From Dryas octopetala (Eukaryota; Streptophyta; Magnoliopsida; Rosales; Rosaceae), in the NCBI GenBank assembly GCA_963921425.1, contig OY992837.1, positions 13,861,896 to 13,925,895 on the forward strand: 64,000 nt of DNA, read 5' to 3'. The notes beneath the pieces were generated by a model. The model was given only the letters and a program-made list of their open reading frames with translations. It did no database searches and was not told where the DNA came from. Shown here piece by piece: positions 1 to 12,500 of this stretch (its first letter is position 1; every line of letters begins with the position of its first letter). A program made the position numbers and the translations under genes.

Positions 1-171
1 TATCGGAATCCACCTTATTAATGTTCCAAAATTTTTAGTCTGGCAACATAACATGTTTAATTATTTTGTAGTAAACATAAACCTCATTAATATCAATCCC
101 ACTTATGAAAGTACTACTAAAAATCCTACTCACCATTTTGAAATTCTGCATCATTTTATAGAAAAAATTAA

Positions 172-515
172 GGGCATGTTTGGTATTCTATTTAAAAACT
201 ATTTTTTGTTTTCAAAAACAAAAAAACAAGTTTTTGTCAAGAAAATGTGTTTGGTAAACCATTTTTAAAAACAATTTTTTTAAAAAAAACTCAAAAACAT
301 GCCTCTTTTTAAAAATGATAAAACATCGTTTTTCTCAATTTTTTTTTACACTTCCTTTTTTCTTAGATGTCATCATTTTTTAAATTTAAAAATTGTTTCA
401 AATTTCATACCAAACATGTTTTCAAATTTTAAAAATTGATTTTGAAAACTCACATTTAAAAAAAAAAAATCTTAATTTTTGAAAAAAAAATTTTAATAGA
501 ATACCAAACGGGCCC
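172..515. mobile_element. Tourist-like MITE (PIF/Harbinger)
   Basis: The ends are inverted repeats: GGGCATGTTTGGTATTCTAT at the left and its near-complement, ending ACCAAACGGGCCC, at the right. The element is flanked by the 3-bp direct repeat TAA (169-171 and 516-518), the TWA target duplication of PIF/Harbinger. It is 344 bp, very AT-rich inside and has no coding capacity. Its right end abuts the bHLH remnant. Family assignment rests on TIR and TSD only. Confidence 0.8.
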
Positions 516-518
516 TAA

Positions 519-1275
519 GCATTCCAGCGACAGTTTCACGTGTGCTGAATACATTCCGGAGCTGCAAGAGCAAGTAGAGGGACTGCTTCAAAAAAAGAAT
601 GAGCTTTTATCAAGAGTGTCTACTCAAGGAGATGCAGTGCATGAGGAAAAGCAAATCAAAAGCAAAACTCGGAGCTCATTATCTGCTGTACGTTTCAACC
701 TGTCGTCTTAGTGATAAAGAAGTTGCAAATTTGCAATTCAAATATGAACGTATAAGAATATGACCCACCAGAAAATGTTGTCTGAGGTCTGCTGAATTTG
801 GAGGAGAATGGACTTCAATTACTAAATTCTTCTTCGTTTGTGTTCTCTGGAGGGAGGGTCTTCTATAATGTGCATCTTCAGGTACTTGTACTGCTTTTTG
901 GTCCTGATCTAATTAATTGAAATATAATCCTCTCCTAATCTTTTCGGTTTTCATCTTGTGCTCATGTACATTCAAAATGATCGAGTTGGCTTTGGGGTTT
1001 ATATTGAGTTTTGGATTTAACATTTAAGATTTATATTGAAAAGATAATTAAATGGAATTAAACGAGAAATTTTAAATATAAGCACAAGATCATAAAAAAT
1101 AAAAATAAAAAAACCAGCAGAGCATTCAGACTCTAATTAATTTGTTTACTATGTCATATATAATTTATACTTCTCCTATATTTTATTTTCTGTGTATATT
1201 ATACAGGTTGAAAGAAGTTACACACTGGAATGTGAGAAATATTTAAGAGAGAAGATCATGTCTTTCTATGCATGA
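519..1275 (+). pseudogene. bHLH subgroup Ib (ORG2/ORG3, bHLH38/39-like) pseudogene, 3' half
   Basis: The translation from about 547 reads CAEYIPELQEQVEGLLQKK, then NELLSRVSTQGDAVHEEKQ. This is the region after the bHLH domain in the iron-deficiency-induced ORG2/ORG3 transcription factors. Two further blocks match that family: LNLEENGLQLLNSSS then GGRVFYNVHLQ up to a donor at 882, and after an acceptor at 1206 the terminal exon VERSYTLECEKYLREKIMSF, then YA and a stop at 1275. The blocks lie in different frames: the reading shifts near 700-710 and again between about 765 and 800. The basic and HLH segments are absent; the Tourist MITE lies directly upstream. The intact family acts in the nucleus on iron-uptake promoters. 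This copy cannot make a functional protein. Family recognition is from memory of conserved blocks. Confidence 0.75.
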
Positions 1276-3868
1276 GGAAAGGCAGAAGTACTTATTTCTA
1301 TTTGATTCCAGATTTTGATCACGCATGTACAAATGGAATATGTGACCGCATTTGTGCTCTTCCCATTTTAATTGTAGCAAGCACTTATGAAGAAGATTAG
1401 TCTCAATTAAACTACGAGAGCTAGTCTATGTGGCACAGTCATGTCAATATTAGATAATGCCCATGTAAACTAGTTGAACCAACCTTATTGGTGACCTGTA
1501 ACCATGGCCCAAAATTTAGGGAGTAAACTGTTATGGCCAAAGGTATTGTATATATCCCCCACTTTTGCGAGAGTATAGCTAGCTTTTGTAGTACATAGAA
1601 CCATATGTAATTCCTTTGAAAGAAAAGCTAGAAGAACTTGCAGAATACTAAACTTGCAGAATACTAGAACGTACATAAAATATTTGATAACACCCACAAG
1701 AACAAGAACACTCAAAGATCACTCAAAGAAGACATTTATCGCATATATTCAAGACTTCAAGAGAGAAGAGAGGAGATTGATTGAGTTGTGTCAAAATGGT
1801 AGGACTAATCTGCTACACATAGATGTTAACGTTGGGTCATTTAACACAAATTGAAACGTTGGACAATCAATCATTGTGGCTCCACGTTTCAAACTTATCC
1901 GCAAAACATGCATATTGAATGGAAACGGCTACGTACTTTCAAATCCAAATCAACCAAACGGTTCATTAAAAATTGAACTAATTAAGTCGTGAACATTTAA
2001 TTGAAAAATGTAAACTGGAGTTTAATTACAATACAATTATAACGTACATTCAAACCGACCTTTGAAAACCAATTCAAATATAGTTTGTAATTAAAGCAAT
2101 GACTATCAAACATACAAATAGGTTTATCACGTCTTTAAATACGCCTCTACCAGCCTTCAAACTAGAAGCTAGAGGTTTGGTGCAAGCACTTAACCACTAG
2201 GCTAGATAGAAATGGCTTTATTCAATTACATTAAAAGATTGTATTTTGAAGTACTTGAGTAAAAAACCAAAAGAAATATCTCATCCTCATCATCAACATC
2301 AGGACCTTCACGATCATCAGGAAACTGTTACTTCCTGCATTTGGACAAAGCTGAGAGCATCCAATCAAGTGTAACCTCAAACTCTAGATATGTGAGTGGC
2401 TCCTCCTCCTTCAAAACCATACATATAGAATACATATGCCACTTGTTAGTAATATAGGTTGTTAAATTAATCCTGCTAGATTGGCTTAATTCTAGGCTAA
2501 TTTTTTAACTTAGGTCTTATCGTTTAGGACTTGGGATGATTCAAGGTTGATTTTAAAGCATACCATACAACTAGAAGAATTGAATATTGGTGTTCTATAT
2601 AAATACATATGTACACTACTCATTAGCAATGGAATAATCCACATACAAATGATATTATGTTCTTTTGATTCTTTAAGTTGTTAATTAAAATCACATATGT
2701 GTGTGTCCGTGTGTATGCTTTGTGTTGTTTATATGGTTTAATATGCAACATAGTAACACAAATAAGCACCAATAACGTAGGATTAGAACACCTTATATAT
2801 GAGTTTTGTGTGGTATATGTTTTAACGTGCAACATATATAGGAGGAACACATTCAATTAGGCATGATAAAACAGAGGATTAGGACATCGGCTCCTTAAAA
2901 TAACGTACCATTAGGGGCACTTGAGTAATTTAAAAACTCAGGGGGGCGTGGATATAATTTAATAAATACATAAACAGCAAAATATATTCTACAAATTAAG
3001 GAACAGCCAGAGAGCCTCACCTGGGCGCTCGTCCTTTCTTTTTCATCAGAGGCATCCTTAAAGTACAGCTGTATCCTCTGATGGCAATGATGTTGCAGAG
3101 GCATCAAAATCACTTGAGTGCTGAACACAAATTATAAAACCAAGTATTATAGGGAAAGCATATCAACAAAAAAATGAACATGTGGTACATGAGCGGCCCA
3201 ACTTCTCATTCATTCATTTTTTTTTAATAAGATTTTATGAATAGAAATGGAGCTAATAAAAAAAAAAAAAAAGAAGAAGAAAGAATCAGCAGTCCAGGAA
3301 ACTTAAAAAACACTCAAAGTCTCAAACAAGTCAAGCTGTGAAAGCCTGAAGAACAGCAAACCAATCAAACAAGTCAAAATGCAGTCAAACCAAACACAAA
3401 ATGGTAAGAAATAGCTGCCCAATCCAAATTCAGAAAGAAGAAAGAACACTACTCTCTGACTGTTTGAGCCGAACATATTCATGGTTCAATATGCGTAAGT
3501 GTTGGGCCACGCGATTAGTAAAGGCCTAATTGGGCCTATGAGAGGCTTTTCTGGCTAAAGGCCCAAAGGCCACATCATGGCAAGGCTGAAGGATACAGTG
3601 TCATCTTAGGACTTGCAAGGGAAATGTTGTAGTGGCAACTTGTATTATTAATGTTCAATAAATATTACATAAATTGGCATAGAAAATATGATTAGAACAC
3701 CTTGTATATGAGTTTTGTGTGGTACATGTTTTAATGTGCAACATATATGGCTTCCATTAAGAAATCTCTACCTTATTTAAGACAATATATGAAAGCCTTA
3801 TTAGCTTGGCACATTCAATATTAACTGTCTTATCAGTTTGTTAATTTCTTTCAAAAAGAAAGGCATCT
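1276..3868. other. Intergenic; no supported gene
   Basis: AT-rich sequence with only short unconvincing reading frames. A direct repeat of about 60 bp occurs at 2781-2840 and 3690-3748 (starting GATTAGAACACCTT), with a few differences. Minus-strand stretches near 2330-2420 (LKEEEPLTYLEFEVTLDWM) and 3020-3125 (SLPSEDTAVLKDASDEKERT) look exon-like but are isolated and match no family I can name. Confidence 0.5.
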
Positions 3869-3877
3869 TTAGAAGTT

Positions 3878-4289
3878 GGCCAATGCTATTCAGACTACCC
3901 TAAATTGCTAAGTTGACCACCCTATTTCAAAATTCCAACTTTACCCTTAAAATAAAAAAATTTCAATTTTATTCGTTGGGTCATCCGACAATTATCTACC
4001 GAAATATTTATAGTTATTCGACAGTTATCTGCTGAACATTGGTGGATTATTCGGTGGATAACTACCGAATGGAAATGAAAAAGGCATTCGACAGTTATCT
4101 GCCGAAATATTTGAATTTATTCGACACTTATCTGCCGAACATTGGTGGATATTTCGGTAGATGACCACCGAATGAATCTGGATAATTTTATCATGTTTTT
4201 GCAATAAAGGGTAAAATAGGAAAAAAGTTAAAAAAAATTTATTTGGGTGGTCAACTCAGCACAAAAGGGTGGTTTGCATAGCCTCCCTC
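3878..4289. mobile_element. MULE-type MITE
   Basis: The direct repeat TTAGAAGTT (3869-3877 and 4290-4298) is a 9-bp target duplication typical of Mutator-like elements. Inside it the ends are imperfect inverted repeats, both containing GTTGACCACCC when read inward. The core (about 3975-4180) is built of imperfect palindromes of the type TTCGACAGTTATCTGCCGAA. It is 412 bp and non-coding. It lies 51 bp beyond the stop of the resistance gene and may sit in its 3' UTR. Confidence 0.75.
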
Positions 4290-4340
4290 TTAGAAGTTTT
4301 TGTTTCTAGTGGAAAATGCTAACAGGTGCCCAAGAGTTAC

Positions 4341-7300
4341 TTATGTATTTGTAATTTTGTACTCTAGAAATTTGACTATTTTTATGACAAAACAAGAAAA
4401 GGAGAAAAAAAAGAGAGCAAGGTGAGTGAAGATAAGCTCACGCATTAGTAAGAGTTTATTGAAAAAAGAGCATACCTGTCCTTTGTAAATGTTTCCTATA
4501 GTTGTATTGAGGTCTCCCTTCCACTCAGCCAATATTTCACGCCCTGTAGAAACTCGCACCATGGAAGGTGTGCATACATCCCCACCAGAAAATATCGTTA
4601 ATTTTGGACATTCATTTATCTTCAATTTCACCAAGGATGGCAATTTCAAAGTATAAGCTTTAGCCCAGAAACACTTGAGGTTTGGTAGATTCTTAAACCT
4701 GATGGAATTCACTCGAGGAAATGCCATTTCCTCTCCTTGTTCTGCTTCTGCAATAATTTCTTCCATCGTCTGACAATTCTGAACTTTTATTTTTTCTAGA
4801 TTGATAAGAAGTTTGGCTATGGATGATGGAAACAAATATCTCAATTTGTCACACTCGACAACTTCTAGCCCTGTCAAGTTTCCAAAGCTTGTGATGGTGA
4901 TCTGCTGCAAACCATTTTCCCATATGTACATTAGCATTGGTAAAGATTTTAACACCAGATGCCTCAGCTTATTAAATGCTTGAACATAATGGCTTCCCTG
5001 AAGCTGAAATATCACTTCCAATAACTCACACTCTTCTACTTCAAGAAGTTCTAGATTATCATCAGCATTTGAATCATCATTACTTGTTGGAGTTTCCTAG
5101 CAAAATGTGACATGAGTTAAACACCTACATTAATAATTAGTAGTAAAATGCTATATATATAAAATTTCACAGGTTAATTTACAAATGGAAATTAAGTTTA
5201 TTATTAAAGGTTACTATAATTTAAACGCTTACCTCTTTTTTGACTAGAGTAGGTGGCAATATTTCAATGAAGTCCCGGGCATTCTCTCTTAAACTGTATT
5301 TTTTCTGATATTTCTTGTCAGTGGATCGATTGGATTTGATGATTGGAATGTTATATGAACAAAATGGTGCACATCCAGAACGCGTAGGCCAAGCCTCCTG
5401 AGCTGTTGAATCCTCTGATTGTTTGATTGGTGGAATTACTGAACCCAATGTCAATTTCTTACAATTATAGAGTATCAATCTTTTCATGGATGTACATACA
5501 GAAGTACAGGGACCAGTGCAAAGACTCTCAAGATTTGGCAAACGCATTAGGTCAAACTTATTCACTTTCGGAAACAAAATCATGCCACCTGTCTTTTCTT
5601 TTTCTTCATCTTCCTTTGTGACTCTGACTATGGTTTTCATAACCGCACATCTATATACTTCTACGTTTTCAAGATTCACAAGTACCTTGGCAATGGAATA
5701 CGAGAATACATATTCCAACTTATGACATGACTCTAGTAATAAAGATTTTAAATTTTGAAAGCCCTGGACTCCACATGGAACGTTGGTCCACAACTGTGTA
5801 ACCCTTGAATTAAGCACCATAGCCAAATCTCTTAACTTAGGAAATGCTGGAATTGTCTGCTGGCCTTTTAGATCAAATACCACTTCTACATTCAAACTTT
5901 CCACTTTTACTTCTTCTAAGTTTTTGAACCACGAAATGCAATTCGATGGAAATAGTATTCCACTAAAGTTTGACACTTCCTCGGCCTCTAACATTGAAGC
6001 GGACCCAGCATCCCCATGTCGATCAAACGAAGCTTCTGTTATCTCATCCTTATCTTCAGGCATTGTGATCTAATAGATATAATTTAAAAGGAAAAAAACA
6101 AAAAACACACCACGTCAGCAACAATGTAATCTGTGACATTTCTAAAACAAAAAATTATTAGCAACAATTAATGTAATCAGCATTCAGCAACAATCTCATG
6201 AAAAATATTAATATTGTTTTTGAGTTTTCATAAAAAATAAAAAAATAAATTGTATTCAAGTTCAACATCATAATCTGTGACATCTCTTAAAAAAAACATT
6301 GCAATCTGTAATATCATTGATTTCTAATTAGTATAAACATGCTTTCTTTATAGGTATTTCGGTTTTTTCTTGGACATGAGTATTTCCATTATTTTTTACC
6401 TTAAACTAACCATAGACATAATCCAAATATTAAATACAAAGATTTTATAGTTATTAAAAAATACAGAGATTAATAATTCAATTATTAAACATTATTGTTT
6501 CTTAAGGTTTATTTTTTGCCAATGGAAGTTTTGGATTCGGTCCTTCAGTTTGATTATCCTTAGACTGAAACTTGGAGGCAATTTGATTTTTGGCTGATAG
6601 AGGGGAGAGATTGTTAGATCAGAAGATTAATATCTTTTCTAAAGTAATATGTGCCTCCTGATTTTTTAGTGGAAGTATATATACAGCTGACGTGATATAT
6701 CCATACCACTCAATAATTTCCCCCAAAAATATGGCAAATCTCACAATATATGGTAATTTTTTTTACAATATATAATGTTTAAATTGTAAAATTCACACAA
6801 ATTATGAGATTTACTCACTTACAAAAATTCATAGTAAAAGGTGGAATTAGTTGAAAAAGGAAAAAGTATTCATGTATATGACTAGGAAATAATGGCATTA
6901 GAGTTTACTATGTGTAATTTCGAGCTACACTATTTGGAACAATTATTATACTTTGTATTATTCAAGCATCCATAAGCCATTTAATAAAAATAAAAATAAA
7001 AACATCCAGAAGCCATTTAAAAAATAAAAAAAACATCAAAAAAATTACGCCCATTGGTTTACAAACATACCTCACGGCTGGAGTATGATCGGTTGGCTTT
7101 GTAAAAACCAACCAGCTTGGATAAACCATTGAACCTCAATTCCTGTAATTTAGGGAAAGCTTTCATCTGGGCTGCATTCTCATGTTCCCTCCTCTCCTCT
7201 AAGACAATTTCTTCCATTGTACCACAAAATTCAACAACTAAGCTTTGGAGATGTACAAGGTTTCTTGCTAGGGAGAGTGAGAATGCATATTTTAACTCTG

Positions 7301-9812
7301 CACACCCATAGATTTCAAGGGATCTCAGGTTGCTAAAAGATCTCCCTAGAAGTGAGCCATGGCATATTGCTCTTAAATTGGAAATCTTATGGAGGTAAAG
7401 TGACTCCAAAATAGGGAAGGCGGTATGTTCAGTCCAATCTGTCCCATTTACGAGATACTCTATGCTGGAATTGTGACGGATGGATAAATCTTTCAAATGT
7501 TGAAACCCTTCTCTGTCTAACACATTGACGACATACTTTAAGTTTTTAGAACTTCTCAAGCGCAAAGCTACAGATCTCTTGAGCATGAATTTAACTGTTC
7601 CACTCTCCATCAGTTCCTCCACATCACCACGAAGCGATAAACGGTTTTCAAATATATATGTACCTTCCTCACTGAAATCAGCCATAGATATTCCTATGGA
7701 TATCTGAAATCTTGTTGTCTGGTTTTTCAAGCGCAAGTCTGAAAACAGCTTCGATTTGGGTATTCCTATGGATAAAACCTTCAGATGATCAGATATAGAT
7801 GACACCTCAGAAAGGCTTGCATTGCCCTTATCCTTGCTTCCTACTGCAGGCTCCCATCCCTCAAAGCTATTTCTCATGTACAACTCTTCTAGTCTACTTA
7901 AGCTGGATAAGAGACCGTGAGGAATTTGATTGAGATTTCTACAATCTGTCGTATCTAACAACCTTAAATTTTTAAGATGTCCAATTTCTTTGGGCAGCGC
8001 TGAGATTTCAGAACGAGCAAAGCTGAGGATCTCTAAATTCTCCAATCCTCCAACACTAGATATGTCTCCCAAATTCCGAGAATCTTCTAGACACAAAGTC
8101 TGAAGGTTCTTCAGTACTCCAAGCGATCTTGACAAGGTTGGCATAGGATTAATCTGTATAAAAGCTAAGACTTTAAGTTCTTTCATCACGTTAAACATGT
8201 TGTCCACGGTAGATTCTGAACATTTGCAGGTTTGTAGATGTAGAAGCTCAAGTTTTGGGCACTTCAAACCATCTGGAATCTCATCAATTTGAACATCAAT
8301 CAGCGAGATTGCTGTGTAATGTTCATACGTAGCTTCTTTTGACCACCCAGTACTTTCAGCATCACACTTTACCAAAAATCTGTGCTTTTCTTTTGAGGCA
8401 ATTGATATGCCAACATCACGTACTACATCATGCATTTTGATACACTCTTGTCGGTTGCTATCTAGCAGCAAAAACATTCTGCTTAGTTTTTCAACTGCAG
8501 AATGCACTCTGTTTCTTGCTTGTCCCAATGTATCGATGTTGTGAAACATTCCTCGGCCCCACCCATATCTAACCAAATACTCAATTGGGATATCATAATC
8601 TTCTCGAAACAAACAACAAAGCAAAAAGCATGACTTGGCTTCACCACTGCTTAAATAATCATAACTCAATTTTATGCTATTATAAACTTTGGGATCCATT
8701 TCACCAATGCTTTCTGGGAGAGACTTTCTTAGTTGTTCAAGGGCACTATCCCATTCATATTTCCTTTTATTGTTGAGTGCTTTTCCAACAGTTACAACAG
8801 CAATAGGTAAACCTCCACATTCATTTGCAACATCTTTTGCAACAGTATGCAAATCAGGATTGCCCAAAGATTCACCTACAGTCTCCTGAAAGAGCTCCCA
8901 TGCTTCTTCTGGAGTTAAAACCATGATTGGTATAGAAAGTTTTTGACTTCCCAACGCATTGTACAATTCAAAGTTTCTTGATGTGAATAAAATTCTGCAC
9001 CCTTTATGAGTAGGTCCAAAAGGAAGGCCAACAGCCTCAAAATCAAGCTCTGACCAAAGATCATCTAATATAATCAGACTCCTCTTACTGCCCATAAGTC
9101 TTTCACGTAGCCTTATTGCTATTCCACGTTCAGTTTTCTCATCAATTTTCATACGTAGTGCCTCTACAATTTCCAATTGAATCTTCATAATATTTGGATT
9201 TTGTGACACAACGGCCGTCACAACATCGTCAAACAAGTTCCCACCTTCCAATCTTTTGATGATTTGTTTCACCATTGTGGTTTTGCCCACACCCCCCATC
9301 CCACAAATCCCAATCATTCTTATCTCTTCCTTTTCCAAAGCCTCCATCACAGTATTCATGACTGCCACTCTGGATTTAAAATCCCTTAAACCTTCAGTGG
9401 TTAGTATTGACCATATCTTTGGTGCAGGAGCAGGATAGGCTACATCGTTGAATGCTCCTTCTTTTTGGAGTTGAAGAGCTTTCAGAGTAATCTTCTTGGC
9501 TTTCCTACTCAGGTACCACCGATACAGACATCGCCTTTTCATATTGACTTCATCTTCAAAATTCCTGGCTTCTTGAATCATCTCTTTCAGTCTCCCTAAC
9601 CAACCATCAACTTCAGGTTTGATGGAATCCCCGTTATTTTTTGCAGCATTAACCGATCCTTCGACCCCACCTTTTATCTCAGAAAGCTTTATAAGCTCGT
9701 CCTTAAGATTTCTTATGTTGGTGTCATAGTAAATCAGATAACCAAACTGTCTCCCAATAGGCTCCACCAAGTACTTTCCAATTTCAGATGCAATTGAAAT
9801 AGCAATGTCCAT
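4341..9812 (-). CDS. CC-NB-LRR disease resistance protein (RPS2 / At4g27190-like)
   Basis: Intracellular immune receptor that binds nucleotide and triggers defence on sensing a pathogen effector. Three coding exons: 9812-7071, 6069-5233 and 5096-4341, all joined in phase 0 at GT-AG borders (about 1,444 aa). Residues 1-160 form a coiled-coil-type N-terminus without TIR features. The NB-ARC follows: P-loop GMGGVGKTT at 171-179, kinase-2 LIILDDLW at 246-253 (the W after LDD marks the CNL class), GLPIA at 334-338 and MHD at 460-462. LRRs fill the rest of exon 1. Exons 2 and 3 add LRR blocks with repeated LENVEVYRC / LEKIKVQNC segments, usual for this subfamily. A donor-like GTATGC follows 4476 (protein ...GNIYKGQ), so the true end could be a short unseen exon; the stop at 4341 is the read-through alternative. 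All NB-ARC motifs look intact, so it is probably functional. Effector specificity cannot be read from sequence. Confidence 0.93.
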
Positions 9813-11019
9813 TTCCTTTTTGACTAATCACCTTTCTCCCTCTTGCTGTGAAAAATAGATTAATTAGATAAATAAAGTTAATGGACTAAGTTGACGGACT
9901 TGGTAGTTTGATATTAGTTTTCTAGGAAAGAAAAATGAAAACTAGATTGGTCTATAAAAAACTCTTCAAGGTTTCTAGTATTTCTTCCAATTTAGTACAG
10001 GTGAACAGAATCGGATGATTCTATTCACATTCCAACTTAAATATAAATAATTACTCAACAAACCCGGCCCAATATATTCTTAAAATGCTTTTGAAAATTA
10101 ATTTTTTTAATTTAGATTCTATAGGGAGAGGGAATTAATCAAACTTGGATGTAGAGAAGCAGAAGATTCTTCTACTTTTCCAACAAGCAGGTGAATTTGT
10201 TTGATGATGTTGTGATGGCCCTTTGAAAATTAATTTGAAGATATGGATAATGGCATTTTATAATATTCAACCCTTGTGTTCTATACTTCTATGTGGTGTG
10301 CCGTGTGCGCGAGCGATCGGAGGGGCATTCTTTTTTGTTTTCTTTTTCTTTTTTACTTTCTTTATTGTTATTTAATATATTGACCACCCTAAAATACTAT
10401 CTTGACCACCTTTTTAATTTTTTTCTCTAAAAAACAAATTCCGAACACCTCACCCCCGACCCAGCAGACCTAACTAACCCCCACCGCCAGCAATCTCTCC
10501 CTCTCTTTTTCTTTTTTTTTTCTTTTTTTTTTCTCTCTCTCTCTCCCCCTCACTGTTTTCGTTGTCTTTACAAAACCATCTATAGATCAAGTCCTATTCA
10601 ATAACCGACAAGAAAAAAATAAAATGAACCTTGCAAGCTAAAAGCTAAAGAAAATTTCAGGCAATTTTAAGCAATACCAAGTTGGAAAAACTTGATTTTG
10701 ATTACAAATAAGCTATATTAAGGTTGGGAAAACCAAAACAAGGGCAAGCCTTCTCTGCCACCAAATACGTAGAGGCAAGAATCCAAAAGAAGATGTACCG
10801 CTAAATAGAGTGTTAGAGAGAGAGGGAGGAAGAGAGATGAGGAAAAGATCGCCGGTGGTGGGACGGATCGCCGGCGATGGCGGTGGGTGACTTGGGTCAG
10901 GAGGTCGGGGTGGGGGTAGGTGTTTATTAAAATATTTTATTTTATTTAAGGGTGTACTTGTAATTTTAAAAAATGTTGGTCAACCGTCAACAAAGCAGAA
11001 AAGACCAAAGAGTGGTTAA
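9813..11019. other. 5' flank of the CNL gene; no gene seen
   Basis: AT-rich upstream region of the resistance gene. About 10379-11018 begins with TTGACCACCCTA and ends with a complementary-looking AGTGGTTAA, so it may be another degenerate TIR element, with pyrimidine-rich tracts at 10498-10545. I could not find a target duplication and no coding frame is supported. Confidence 0.35.
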
Positions 11020-11028
11020 AAAACTTAT

Positions 11029-11608
11029 GGCAAAAGTTTGGTTTTGATCCTGTAGTTTTAATTATTATGATTTTAATTTCTATAATTTGAGTTAAGGTTT
11101 ATTTTAGTTCTGCAGTTTCAATTATTATGATTTTGGTCATGTTGTTTATAAATTCAATAATGCTAGTTGTCCCACATTTTTTTTCCCACATTTGTATCCC
11201 ACCTGATGTGTCATTACTTTATTGGAAGGATATTTCCTTTTTCTTTTTTAGGTTTTATTTTTTAATTTGTAGTGTCCAATGTATGAATGCCATGTAAGAT
11301 GGTATGAAATTGTGGTATAAAAATGTGGTAAGTGTAGCATTACTGTTATAAATTATTGTAATTCAAGGACATCTTATCATTTTTCTTTATCAAATTATAG
11401 GGATTAAAGTAGAACCTAACTCAAACTATAGGGATAAAAAATAGAACATAACTCAAATTACGGGGATCAAAATTATAACAATTGAAACAACAGGATTCTA
11501 AAGTAGAACTTAACTCAAACTACAATAACCAAAATCATAACAATTAAAACTACAGGGATCAAAGCGAAACCTAACTCAAACTACAGGGACCAAAAGTAAA
11601 TTTTGGCC
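11029..11608. mobile_element. MULE-type MITE
   Basis: The ends are inverted repeats running GGCAAAAGTTTGG...GATCCTGTAGTTTTAATT inward from the left and GGCCAAAATTTACTTTTGG...CCTGTAGTTT from the right. Modules of the type CTCAAACTACAGGGATCAAA repeat inside. The flanks AAAACTTAT (11020-11028) and AAAACTTAA (11609-11617) match at 8 of 9 positions, as in an aged 9-bp target duplication. Non-coding. Confidence 0.65.
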
Positions 11609-11617
11609 AAAACTTAA

Positions 11618-12500
11618 AATAGCACCACTCTGTGTATAATTTAAATTTTTTAAATAATATTATGGAGAATTTTGGAATGGAACAAACCTGGCAACAAGGA
11701 GGTATTTTTGGACCTCAAATAAAAACTTAAAGAGACAAAAGGTAATATAAGACTTAAGGCTTAATTACAATAATGTCCTCTTAAACTGTTTTTGAGTCTC
11801 ACTTTACCCTTTTAAAATGGTTCACTTTGTCCTCTAAACTCATATTCCATCATTTAACTAAGTTGCCCCTATTGGGCAAAAATAAAAACTAAGGAGAGTA
11901 TAATGTATATAGATTAATAAAAACTTTTGTAGACTTTTTAAGTTACAGACTTTTGCAGAATTTACAGATTTTCACAGAGTTCTACAGAGTCTATAGAAAT
12001 TCGCAGGGGAGAGGTCGAATTTATAATGCCTTTGAAATACACATAAAAGTCTTTTAAAGTCTTTAAAAATTCATCATTAAATGAATTCCATAAAAGTCAA
12101 TGACTTTTTAAATACACAAACTTTTACGAACTTTTTAAAAGTCTTAATTGGATATCACATGACTTTTATCAATTCCTTAAAAGCCTTACTTGAATACACA
12201 TATCATTTTAAGGACTTTTTTTAAGTCTTAATTGAATACTACATGACTTTTAAACTCCACAAAAATCTTTCAAAATCCATATACAGTACACCCCACTAAG
12301 TTGCCCCTACGGTAAACTTTGTCAAGTTTTTTGTTAAAATCATCTACATTGCGTCTATATGGCACAAGTGGGCCCATAAGTTAAAGACACGTCAATGCCA
12401 CGTGGATGAAAAAGTACTTAAAAATTATATTGAAATTATGATATTTTAAAAAACTTAAAACAAACTCAAAATTCAATTAAAAACCCAAAAAGGGTCAAAC
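11618..12500. other. Non-coding, probably degenerate MITE sequence
   Basis: The words CTAAGTTGCCCCTA occur at about 11869 and again at about 12296, bracketing an AT-rich segment (about 11895-12290) of repeated ACTTTT and AGTC words. Its ends are loosely inverted (TATAATGTATATAGATT against the complement of CCATATACAGTACA). An inserted small element is likely but family and duplication are not clear. No gene. Confidence 0.3.

Noticed and set aside
1485-1854. Overlapping frames of 66-76 codons on both strands
   Set aside because: No domain, no codon-use signal and no promoter or splice support.
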